Below, piece after piece: positions 1 to 5,193 of a DNA stretch of 5,193 nucleotides (positions are counted from its first letter, which is position 1; each line of letters opens with the position of its first letter). The stretch lies in the NCBI GenBank assembly GCA_025936595.1, contig JAICTB010000173.1:1-5193 (forward strand), given 5' to 3'. Made by a program: the position numbers and the translations under genes. The DNA is from Thermoleophilia bacterium (GTDB taxonomy: Bacteria; Actinomycetota; Thermoleophilia; Gaiellales; Gaiellaceae). The notes beneath the pieces were generated by a model. It did no database searches. It worked only from the letters and a program-made list of their open reading frames with translations, and had not been told where the DNA came from.

Positions 1-3
1 TAG

Positions 4-363
4 TGGAGGCGGCGGGAATCGAACCCGCGTCCGCGGACGCACCGGATTGAGCGTCTACAAGCATAGGCCGCCGTTTGATTTCGCCCGCCGGCCGGTTGGC
101 GACCGACCTACCGTCGAGCTAGCCCTCCTGAAGTCTCGCGCCGCCGACGAGTGGCTCTTCTTTGGCGCAAAGCCCGCTTGTTGATGCCGCTCCCGGGACG
201 CGGGCTTGCCCGGGGCGACACGCTAGCTAGTCCTGAGACTAGGCAGCGAGTGCGAGGTTGTTTTCCGCACTTGCATTGTTTCCGGTGGTTTTACGAGGCC
301 GACCGGATACCTCGGCTTGCAGCTCAACCGGAGAGCCGACCACGTCGAAGCCATGGCGCCCCC
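4..363 (-). ncRNA. ssrA: transfer-messenger RNA (tmRNA)
   Basis: tmRNA acts as tRNA-Ala and then as mRNA to free ribosomes stalled on broken messages and add a degradation tag. Read on the minus strand, the 5' end is GGGGGCGCCATGGCTTCGAC, a typical tmRNA start. The 3' end has a T-arm, a 5-bp stem GCGGG/CCCGC (12-16 with 24-28) around a TTCGATT loop. The first seven bases (363-357) pair with CGCCTCC (11-5), with a single G-U pair at the third position, matching the tmRNA-Ala acceptor pattern. A is the discriminator base at 4. The genome then reads CTA (3-1) rather than CCA, so CCA would be added after transcription. The tag reading frame is at 239-274. The length of about 360 nt is normal for one-piece tmRNA. 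The gene follows smpB after a 34-nt gap on the same strand. Any terminator lies outside the window. Confidence 0.96.
239..274 (-). other. tmRNA tag-peptide reading frame
   Basis: Inside ssrA, minus-strand codons starting with GCA at 274 read ASAENNLALAA and stop at TAG (241-239). With the alanine carried by tmRNA itself the tag would be A-ASAENNLALAA. The C-terminal ALAA is the usual signal for ClpXP-type and related proteases, and the pattern resembles the E. coli tag AANDENYALAA. The resume codon is uncertain by one triplet. AAT at 277-275 is also in frame and has an A four bases upstream, the position SmpB recognises in E. coli, which would give A-NASAENNLALAA. The stop and the C-terminus do not depend on this choice. 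Confidence 0.85.
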
Positions 364-380
364 GTATGTTCGTTCGCCGC

Positions 381-409
381 ATTCTAGCTGCAACCGGCTA
401 GTTTCGGAA
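381..409 (-). promoter_or_regulatory. candidate ssrA promoter
   Basis: Minus-strand TAGAAT at 386-381 matches five of six bases of the sigma-70 type -10 box. TTCCGA at 409-404, 17 bases upstream, is a weak -35 match (three of six) and lies in the last codons of smpB. Initiation about seven bases past the -10 box would leave a short 5' leader before the mature tmRNA end at 363, consistent with RNase P trimming. It would let tmRNA be made independently of smpB. The -10 is convincing by eye; the -35 is not. Confidence 0.42.
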
Positions 410-877
410 CTTCAGCGCCCGCTCCATCTGGCGCTTCGCGTCGCGCTCGACGAGATCTCTGCGCTTGTCGCGCTGCTCCTTGCCGCGGGCGACCGCGAGC
501 TCGATCTTCACGCGCGAATCCTTGAAGTACAGGCGCGTCGGCACGATCGTCAACCCCTTCTCGCGCACCTGGCCGTAAAGGGAGTCGATCTGGCGGCGGT
601 GGAGCAGGAGCTTCCGCGCCCGCATCGGCTCGTGGTTCGCGCGGTTGCCCTGGTCGTAGGTCGAGATCTCGAGGCCGTTCAGCCACGCCTCGCCGTCGCG
701 GATGTCGGCGTAGGCCTGGGCGAGCGTCGCCCGGCCCTCGCGCAGCGACTTCACCTCGGTGCCGGTCAACACGAGACCTGCCTCGAACCGCTCGAGGAGG
801 TGGTAGTCGTGCCGCGCGCGGCGGTTTTCTGCAATCAGCTTCTCGGCCACGCGCAGGAGGGTAACCCGTGGAAGCAC
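398..877 (-). CDS. smpB: SsrA-binding protein SmpB
   Basis: SmpB binds the tRNA-like part of tmRNA, mimics the missing codon-anticodon arm and places tmRNA in the empty A site. Family hallmarks are all present (159-residue numbering): IAENRRARHDY (15-25), the oligonucleotide-binding barrel with LTGTEVKSLREGR (37-49), NHEPMRARKLLLHRRQI (81-97), GLTIVPTRLYFKD (108-120), and the basic tail GKEQRDKRR onward (132-159), which forms a helix in the mRNA channel. The length is normal. The start is uncertain. GTG at 877 gives 159 residues, but the first nine or ten (MLPRVTLLR) do not look conserved. GTG at 850 gives MAEKLIAENRR, which fits the family better. Neither start has a clear Shine-Dalgarno sequence. 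The stop is TAG at 400-398, 34 nt before ssrA. The product is certain; only the N-terminus is open. Confidence 0.96.
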   Translation of the reverse strand: MLPRVTLLRVAEKLIAENRRARHDYHLLERFEAGLVLTGTEVKSLREGRATLAQAYADIRDGEAWLNGLEISTYDQGNRANHEPMRARKLLLHRRQIDSLYGQVREKGLTIVPTRLYFKDSRVKIELAVARGKEQRDKRRDLVERDAKRQMERALKFRN

Positions 878-939
878 TAGGGTCGATTCCGGGTGATGCC
901 GGATAGCCGCGGGGACGGCGCACCGGCAACCTGGAACCC
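851..939. promoter_or_regulatory. divergent region between smpB and the PspC operon
   Basis: This is the only space for the smpB and PspC-operon promoters, 62 or 89 bp depending on the smpB start. On the minus strand TTGCCG (929-924) and TATCCG (905-900), 18 bases apart, are a weak sigma-70-like pair that would start smpB transcription near 893. On the plus strand I find no good -35/-10 pair; the operon promoter may lie inside the smpB coding region or use another sigma factor. Positioning is inferred from gene layout rather than from a strong motif. Confidence 0.3.
868..906 (+). CDS. possible 12-codon leader ORF before the PspC operon
   Basis: AGGAGG at 855-860 is a perfect Shine-Dalgarno core, placed seven bases before GTG at 868. 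The frame reads MEALGSIPGDAG and stops at TAG (904-906). It is in the same frame as the PspC gene starting at 940, with 11 codons between the stop and that start. The PspC start itself has only a weak GGAA at 933-936. This could be a leader peptide whose translation feeds re-initiation at 940, or a chance match, since the other strand here may encode the N-terminus of SmpB. No recognised family. Confidence 0.22.
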   Translation: MEALGSIPGDAG

Positions 940-1791
940 ATGGAACACACAGCAGACATCTCAGGCATCAAGCGCCTCGAGCGCGCCTCGCACGGCCGCA
1001 TGATCGCGGGCGTGTGCGGCGGGCTCGGGCGGTACTTCAACCTCAGTCCCACGTTCTACCGGCTCGGCTTCGTCGTGCTCACGCTCGTCGGCGGCGCGGG
1101 GATCCTCGTCTACCTCGCGGCCGTGCTCGTCATCCCGGCCGAGGACAAGGAGGAGTCGATCGCGGCCGAGGCGCTTGCCGAGCGTCGCGACAAGCCGTGG
1201 CCGCTGATCGGGCTCGGGCTCGTCGGCGCGGCACTCGCCGTCCTGCTCGCCCGCGCAACGCTCTGGCCCGTCACCGGCGGCGGCTGGTTCGTCATCCTGC
1301 TCCTCGGCCTCGGCGTCCTCTGGGCGAGCCGCGGCGCGTCGCGCGGCCGCATCCTCCTGCGCATCGTGATCGGGACCTTCACCGTCCTCGTCCTCGCGGC
1401 GGTCGCAATGTTCAGCATCGCGCTCGCCTGGTTCGACGTGAGCTTCTCGAAGGGCGTCGGCGACCGCGTCTACCAGCCGGCCTCGGCGGCCGACCTGAAG
1501 CACACCTACGCCCTCGGAGTGGGCAACCTCGAGCTCGACCTGACGCACCTGCAACCGGTCGCGACGACCACCACGATCCACGCGAAGCTCGGCGTGGGCA
1601 AGCTCCACATCATCGTTCCGCGCAACCTGCCCGTCGCCGTCGACGCCCATGCGAAGGTCGGGCAGCTCGACGTCCTGCAGCAGCACGAGGGCGGTCACAA
1701 CGTCGACCTCTCCACCCCGGGCGGCGCGCTGCTCGTGATCGACGCGAAGGTCGGCGCCGGACAGGTCGACGTGGAGCGCGTCACGCGGTGA
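940..1791 (+). CDS. PspC-domain membrane protein with LiaF-like (toastrack) C-terminus
   Basis: Likely a membrane-bound sensor or modulator of an envelope-stress circuit. Its 283 residues begin with a PspC domain (about 10-66) containing GRMIAGVCGGLGRYF and a hydrophobic segment ending in VIP. Three more predicted membrane segments follow (about 87-106, 115-129, 138-164). The C-terminal part (about 188-280) is a beta-rich domain of the kind found in LiaF/YvqF proteins, built on repeated glycine turns: LGVGNLELDL, LGVGKLHIIV, KVGQLDVL, KVGAGQVDVE. In Firmicutes LiaF restrains the LiaS kinase; a similar role over the downstream kinase is inferred from domain content and gene order. ATG at 940 keeps the whole PspC domain, though only a weak GGAA precedes it. 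The stop overlaps the next start by four bases (GTGA). No signal peptide is apparent; the first membrane segment anchors it. Confidence 0.88.
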   Translation: MEHTADISGIKRLERASHGRMIAGVCGGLGRYFNLSPTFYRLGFVVLTLVGGAGILVYLAAVLVIPAEDKEESIAAEALAERRDKPWPLIGLGLVGAALAVLLARATLWPVTGGGWFVILLLGLGVLWASRGASRGRILLRIVIGTFTVLVLAAVAMFSIALAWFDVSFSKGVGDRVYQPASAADLKHTYALGVGNLELDLTHLQPVATTTTIHAKLGVGKLHIIVPRNLPVAVDAHAKVGQLDVLQQHEGGHNVDLSTPGGALLVIDAKVGAGQVDVERVTR

Positions 1792-2855
1792 ACACGGTGT
1801 CGGCACTGCGCTTCGACGCGAGCAAGGACGATCGCATCGTCGCCGGCGTGTGCGGCGGGCTCGCCGCGACGCTCGGCGTCGACGCCACACTCGTGCGGCT
1901 CGTCTTTGCGCTCCTCGCGCTCGCAGGCGGCGCCGGCATCCTCCTCTACCTCGCGCTGATCGTCTACACCGACGGACGCGTCGCGATCGGCGCACCGCTC
2001 GTCGCGGCCGCTGCCGCGCTGCTCCTGCTCGCCCTCGGGCTCTCCGTCATCGCGGTCCTCGGCGTCAGCCTCATCGTCGCCGGGCTCGCGACGATCCTCG
2101 TCCAGGGCGGGTCGATTCGCCCCGGCGGCTCGCTGCCCGTGCTCGGCATCGTCCTGCTCGTCGCCGGCGCCGTGATCTTCCTCGGCCGCGGCGGCGTCTC
2201 GTTCAGCCTCGTCGCGCCCGGCTCGCTGATCGGCGCGCTCGTGCTCGTGATCGGGCCGTGGGTGTGGCAGCTCGTAGCCGAGCGGACGGAGCGCATCCGG
2301 CTCGAGGAGCGAGCGGAGGTCGCCGCGCGGATCCACGACTCGGTTCTGCAGACGCTCGCGCTCGTACAGCGGCACGCCGGCGATCCGACACGCGTCGCCG
2401 CGGTCGCGCGGCGGCAGGAGCGCGAGCTGCGGCGCTGGCTCTACGGCGGCGGGTTCGGCAGCACCGCCACGCTCTCGGATGCGCTCGCCGAGGCTGCGAC
2501 CGACGTCGAGGAGCTGCACGGCGTGCGCGTCGAGCTCGCGAGCGCCGGCGACGCGCCGCTCGACGAGTCGGTCGCCCAGCTCGTCCTCGCGGCGCGCGAG
2601 GCGATGACCAACGCCGCCAAGTTCTCGGGCGCGGACGAGATCTCTGTCTACGAGGAGACGACCGACCGGTCGGTCTCCGTGTTCGTGCGCGACCGCGGCG
2701 TCGGCTTCGACCGCAGCGCCGTTCCCGCCGACCGGCGCGGTCTCTCCGAGTCCATCGAGGCGCGCATGCTGCGCGCGGGCGGAGCCGCGGCTGTCACCGC
2801 CGTGCCCGGCGAGGGCGTCGAGGTCGAGCTGACGCTCCCGCGGAGGCCGTCGTGA
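1788..2855 (+). CDS. PspC-fused membrane sensor histidine kinase
   Basis: A 355-residue kinase expected to phosphorylate the response regulator encoded next. Residues 10-62 form a PspC domain (DDRIVAGVCGGL, then GGAGILLYLALIVY). Hydrophobic segments continue to about 160, with no large extracellular loop, so sensing is probably within or at the membrane. The HisKA_3 dimerisation helix holds ARIHDSVLQTL with phospho-acceptor His183. QERELRRWL (210-218) is typical of actinobacterial NarL-partner kinases. The ATPase domain has an N-box EAMTNAAKFSGA with Asn275, a G1 box DRGVGFD (302-308), and RRGLSESIEARM followed by PGEGVEVELTLP. Phe279 sits where many relatives have His. GTG at 1788 is chosen because it overlaps the upstream stop as GTGA, has GGAG at 1773-1776, and leaves a full PspC domain; GTG at 1797 is an alternative. 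It appears intact and active. Confidence 0.93.
   Translation: MNTVSALRFDASKDDRIVAGVCGGLAATLGVDATLVRLVFALLALAGGAGILLYLALIVYTDGRVAIGAPLVAAAAALLLLALGLSVIAVLGVSLIVAGLATILVQGGSIRPGGSLPVLGIVLLVAGAVIFLGRGGVSFSLVAPGSLIGALVLVIGPWVWQLVAERTERIRLEERAEVAARIHDSVLQTLALVQRHAGDPTRVAAVARRQERELRRWLYGGGFGSTATLSDALAEAATDVEELHGVRVELASAGDAPLDESVAQLVLAAREAMTNAAKFSGADEISVYEETTDRSVSVFVRDRGVGFDRSAVPADRRGLSESIEARMLRAGGAAAVTAVPGEGVEVELTLPRRPS
2842..2846 (+). promoter_or_regulatory. ribosome-binding site of the response regulator
   Basis: GGAGG lies five bases before the GTG at 2852, inside the last codons of the kinase gene. It fixes the regulator start at the GTGA overlap and supports translational coupling of kinase and regulator. 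Confidence 0.65.
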
Positions 2856-3487
2856 AGCGGCGCGTCGTGCTCGTGGACGACCACGAGCTCTTCCGTGCCG
2901 GTGTTCGCGGCGAGCTCGGCGAGGGCGTCGAGATCGTCGGCGAAGCCGGGAGCGTCGCGGAGGCGGTGCCGCTGATCCTCGAGCTCGACCCTGAGGTCGT
3001 CCTGCTCGACGTCCATCTCGGCGACGGCGGCGGTGAAGCCGTGATCGCCGGCGTGGCGCCCGAGCGTCCCGGCGTGAAGTTCCTCGCGCTCTCCGTCTCG
3101 GACGCGGCCGAGGACGTGATCGGCGTCATCCGTGCCGGCGCGCGCGGCTACGTCACGAAGACGATCTCGAGCGGCGACCTCGCCGACGCCGTAGAACGCG
3201 TCGCGGCAGGAGACGCCGTGTTCTCGCCGCGGCTCGCCGGCTTCGTGCTCGATGCGTTCCGCGAGGGCGCGCGCGTGGGCGACGACGCCGAGCTCGACGT
3301 GCTCACGCCGCGCGAGCGCGAGGTGCTGCAGCTGATCGCGCGCGGCTACCGGTACAAGGAGATCGCAGCGCGGCTGCACCTCTCCGTCAAGACCGTCGAG
3401 TCCCACGTCTCGAGCGTCCTGCGGAAGCTCCAGCTCTCCTCCCGCCACGAGCTGACACGCTGGGCGCACGAGCGCCGCCTGATCTAG
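2852..3487 (+). CDS. NarL/LuxR-family response regulator
   Basis: A 211-residue DNA-binding regulator, presumably phosphorylated by the preceding PspC kinase. The receiver domain (about 3-118) has the acidic pair Asp9-Asp10 in VLVDDHELFRAG, the phospho-acceptor Asp53 in LLDVHLGDG, Ser81 at the switch Ser/Thr position and Lys103 in YVTKTISSGDL. A linker leads to a LuxR-type helix-turn-helix (about 149-206) with LTPREREVLQLIARG and YKEIAARLHLSVKTVESHVS, both close to the family consensus. GTG at 2852 overlaps the kinase stop (GTGA) and has a GGAGG site. The promoter it controls is not visible; autoregulation of the operon is usual for such systems but is not shown here. The final 101 bp overlap the rnr gene on the opposite strand, so the recognition helices are encoded in DNA used by two genes. 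Confidence 0.96.
   Translation: MKRRVVLVDDHELFRAGVRGELGEGVEIVGEAGSVAEAVPLILELDPEVVLLDVHLGDGGGEAVIAGVAPERPGVKFLALSVSDAAEDVIGVIRAGARGYVTKTISSGDLADAVERVAAGDAVFSPRLAGFVLDAFREGARVGDDAELDVLTPREREVLQLIARGYRYKEIAARLHLSVKTVESHVSSVLRKLQLSSRHELTRWAHERRLI
3387..3487. other. convergent coding overlap of response regulator and rnr
   Basis: The response regulator stops at TAG 3485-3487 (plus) while the rnr frame continues to TGA at 3389-3387 (minus), so both strands are read as protein for 101 bp. The overlap encodes the LuxR helix-turn-helix on one strand and the last 33 residues of RNase R on the other. No intergenic space remains for a terminator, so at least one transcript must end inside the other gene. 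Confidence 0.8.
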
Positions 3488-5120
3488 GCTGCTCGTCCTC
3501 GCCGAGCTTCAGCTCGACCTTCCCCTCGCTGCGCACGATCTTCTCGACGCGTACCTCGATCGCGTCGCCGAGCCGGTAGGCGCGGCCGGTCGTGCGCCCC
3601 TCGAGTGCGGTTCCGAGCTCGTTGATCTCGAAGAACTCGCCGTGCAGCTTGCGCGCCGGGAGGAACCCTTCGAAGACCTCGCCGAAGCGCAGGAAGAGCC
3701 CGGAGCCGATCACGCCCGTGATCTCTGCCGGCCAGCGCTCCTCCCAGCCGCGCTCGAAGAGCACGCGCTCCAGCAGGAACGCGAGGCAGATGTCGTCGGC
3801 GAGATACTCGAGCTTCGCGGCCTCGCGCTCGCGCTCGGACGCGTGCTCTGCGAGGGCCTCGAGGTTCTTCGGCAGCGGGTCGTCCGACACGCCGAGCTCG
3901 CGCAGGAGCGTCCGGTGCACGACGAGGTCGGGGTAGCGGCGGATCGGCGAGGTGAAGTGCGCGTAGGCGCGGCTCGCGAGACCGGAGTGGCCGAGGTTGC
4001 GCGGGTCGTAGCGCGCCTGCTTGAGCGCCCGGAGGACGAGCGCCGGATACGCCTCGCGGCCGCGGCCGGACTGCCCGACGTAGGCGGCGACGCGCTTCGA
4101 GACCGCGCCGGCCAGATCCGCGGCCTGCTGTGGCGTCATCCGCTTCGGCACCGGCGGCGTCGGCACGCCGAGGTCGACGAGCTTCGCAAGCAGGTGCTCG
4201 ACGGCATTCGGGTCCGGTCGCTCGTGCACGCGGTAGAGCGACGCGCGGTTGCGCGACGAGAGGAATGCCCCGACATGCTCGTTGGCGAGAATCATCAGCT
4301 CCTCGACGAGCATGTGCGCATGCGGCTCGCCTTCGAGCCACGCCTCCGCAACACCTCCCTTGCCGTCGAAGCGAAAGACGACCTCGGGTGTCTGCACCTC
4401 CAGCGCGCCGCGTGCAAAGCGCCGGTCCCGCAGCGACGAGGCGAGCTCGTCGTTCAGCTCGAGCTGCTCGAGGACCGCCGGGTCGGCCTCGCGCCGCTGC
4501 GCCTGGCCGTAGGTGAGCCGAGCGTCCGAGCGGATCACCGAGCGGTAGAACTGCGTGTCGCCGCTCGGCGGGATCTCGACGGTGACGCAGAGCCGGTCGA
4601 CGTGCGGGCGGAGCGAGCAGAGATCGTCCGCGAGCTCGTGCGGGAGCATCGGCGCGACCGTCCCCGGGACGTAGGTCGAGAACGCGCGCTCGGATGCGCC
4701 GTGATCGAGCGGGGTGCCGGCACCGACGAAGTAGGAGACGTCCGCGATGTGCACCCAGGCGCGGATCCCGTCCGCCTCGCGGCGAAACGAGAGCGCGTCG
4801 TCGAAGTCCTTCGCCGTGTCCGGGTCGATCGTGTAGGTCGGCAGGTCGCGCAGGTCGGTCCGTCCCGCAAGGTCCATCGCCGGCGGCTCGTGCGGCTCGA
4901 ACGGCCTGCGGGCGCCGCGCTCGACGAGGAGCGCCTCGAGCACGTTCTCGACCACGTCCGCAGGCCCGAGGTCGCGCTCGATGCGCGCACGCCCGCGGCC
5001 GGTGCGAACGACGGCGAGGTCGCCGTGGGCGATGTCGCCGCTGCCCTTCGCATCAAGGACGACTGGGACGCCCGGCGTGAAGAAGGGATCGCCCGTGATC
5101 AGCCGGCCGCGGCGGCTCAC
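3387..5120 (-). CDS. rnr: ribonuclease R / RNase II-family 3'-5' exoribonuclease
   Basis: It degrades RNA from the 3' end and, with tmRNA-SmpB, clears non-stop messages. In 577-residue numbering, residues 1 to about 85 look like part of an OB/cold-shock fold (RRGRLITGDPFF). The RNB catalytic domain has TIDPDTAKDFDDAL with metal-binding Asp99, Asp105, Asp107 and Asp108. LYRVHERPD (295-303) and AHFTSPIRRYPDLVVHR (387-403) follow, including the arginines of the active site. An S1 domain covers about 463-541 (AEITGVIGSGLFLRFGEVFEGF). A tail of Arg, Gly, Ala and Ser ends the protein. At about 580 residues it is much shorter than E. coli RNase R (about 810) and lacks the N-terminal helix-turn-helix. 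GTG at 5120 is the first conventional start, but the frame is open to the window edge and LLVVEV just upstream looks like the first strand of the OB fold. CTG at 5156 or a start beyond the window is therefore possible. Confidence 0.93.
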   Translation of the reverse strand: MSRRGRLITGDPFFTPGVPVVLDAKGSGDIAHGDLAVVRTGRGRARIERDLGPADVVENVLEALLVERGARRPFEPHEPPAMDLAGRTDLRDLPTYTIDPDTAKDFDDALSFRREADGIRAWVHIADVSYFVGAGTPLDHGASERAFSTYVPGTVAPMLPHELADDLCSLRPHVDRLCVTVEIPPSGDTQFYRSVIRSDARLTYGQAQRREADPAVLEQLELNDELASSLRDRRFARGALEVQTPEVVFRFDGKGGVAEAWLEGEPHAHMLVEELMILANEHVGAFLSSRNRASLYRVHERPDPNAVEHLLAKLVDLGVPTPPVPKRMTPQQAADLAGAVSKRVAAYVGQSGRGREAYPALVLRALKQARYDPRNLGHSGLASRAYAHFTSPIRRYPDLVVHRTLLRELGVSDDPLPKNLEALAEHASEREREAAKLEYLADDICLAFLLERVLFERGWEERWPAEITGVIGSGLFLRFGEVFEGFLPARKLHGEFFEINELGTALEGRTTGRAYRLGDAIEVRVEKIVRSEGKVELKLGEDEQPRSGGARAPSVSARGGRRAGASAGRSRRGTRRS

Positions 5121-5152
5121 CTCAACGACGAGCAGTGGGGAGCCCGGTGTGC

Positions 5153-5193
5153 TCAGACCTTGAGGAAGCGGCGCATCGTGATCCCCGAGCCGA
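5153..5193 (-). CDS. possible C-terminal end of an upstream gene (partial)
   Basis: On the minus strand a frame entering from the window edge reads GSGITMRRFLKV and stops at TGA (5155-5153), just before the rnr start region. If real, it is the end of a gene co-transcribed with rnr, and its stop would overlap a candidate CTG start of rnr (CTGA at 5156-5153), echoing the GTGA junctions elsewhere here. Twelve codons are too few to identify a family, and the rnr frame is also open across this stretch. Confidence 0.27.
   Translation of the reverse strand, partial: GSGITMRRFLKV

Noticed and set aside
151..387. 78-codon plus-strand frame in the first 400 bases
   Set aside because: It lies entirely opposite the tmRNA gene, and its product shows no recognisable features.
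317..880. Plus-strand frame of 187 codons over smpB and the start of ssrA
   Set aside because: It runs antisense to SmpB, whose family motifs fill the minus strand, and crosses into the tmRNA gene.
384..1052. Minus-strand frame of 222 codons across smpB in another phase
   Set aside because: Arg/Pro/Ala-rich shadow; the SmpB frame carries all the conserved motifs.
961..1995. Long minus-strand open frame (344 codons) opposite the PspC gene and the start of the kinase gene
   Set aside because: Its product is almost all Arg, Asp, Ala and Glu with no fold or motif, as expected from the reverse strand of GC-rich codons; the plus strand encodes clear PspC domains.
1695..3469. Minus-strand open frames opposite the kinase and regulator genes (1695-2519 and 2648-3469)
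   Set aside because: They are antisense shadows of strongly conserved kinase and regulator motifs, with low-complexity translations and no recognisable domain.
3503..3516. Hairpin CGAGC-TTCA-GCTCG just after the regulator stop, considered as a terminator
   Set aside because: The stem has only five pairs, there is no T-run on either strand, and it lies within conserved S1-domain codons of rnr.
3484..4341. Second minus-strand frame inside rnr (285 codons)
   Set aside because: Arg/Ala-rich translation in a shifted phase; the rnr frame has the RNB and S1 motifs across the same bases.
1..5193. Search by eye for transposons, terminal repeats, CRISPR repeats, attachment sites or a phage insertion at ssrA
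   Set aside because: ssrA is a common integration target, but the visible part of the gene is intact and no integrase, direct repeat or change in base composition is seen; the region just beyond its 3' end is outside the window.

Overview
The window is very GC-rich and densely coded, with a strong G/C bias at third codon positions, GTG starts and 4-base gene overlaps. Together with an actinobacterial-style PspC/two-component module, this suggests a high-GC Actinomycetota chromosome. A deep-branching class such as Thermoleophilia is possible, but that is inference and no marker here proves it.

Layout. (1) Positions 4-363, minus strand: the tmRNA gene ssrA, with a recognisable tRNA-like end and an 11-codon tag frame ending in ALAA. 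(2) Minus strand, immediately upstream of ssrA in transcription order: smpB, the tmRNA partner protein. (3) 940-3487, plus strand: three genes joined by GTGA overlaps. They encode a PspC-domain membrane protein with a C-terminal LiaF-like ('toastrack') beta domain, a PspC-fused membrane histidine kinase, and a NarL/LuxR-type response regulator. (4) From the right-hand part of the window, minus strand: rnr, an RNase R/RNase II exoribonuclease, whose last 33 codons run antisense through the end of the response regulator gene. (5) At the right edge, possibly the last codons of a further minus-strand gene.

How the genes work together. rnr, smpB and ssrA form the ribosome-rescue and RNA-decay group: tmRNA-SmpB frees stalled ribosomes and tags the nascent peptide, and RNase R degrades the faulty mRNA. 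These genes are often consecutive; here a PspC-HK-RR operon on the opposite strand separates rnr from smpB. That operon looks like an envelope-stress sensing circuit built on the plan of LiaFSR and Psp systems. It has two PspC membrane modules, one toastrack domain and one kinase/regulator pair. No PspA or other effector gene lies in the window, so its target is not visible.

The most notable signals are the operon lodged inside the rescue cluster, the 101-bp convergent overlap that supplies the whole basic tail of RNase R, the repeated PspC module across two adjacent genes, and a small reading frame with a strong ribosome-binding site ahead of the operon. I see no transposon, CRISPR array, phage gene or clearly new defence system.
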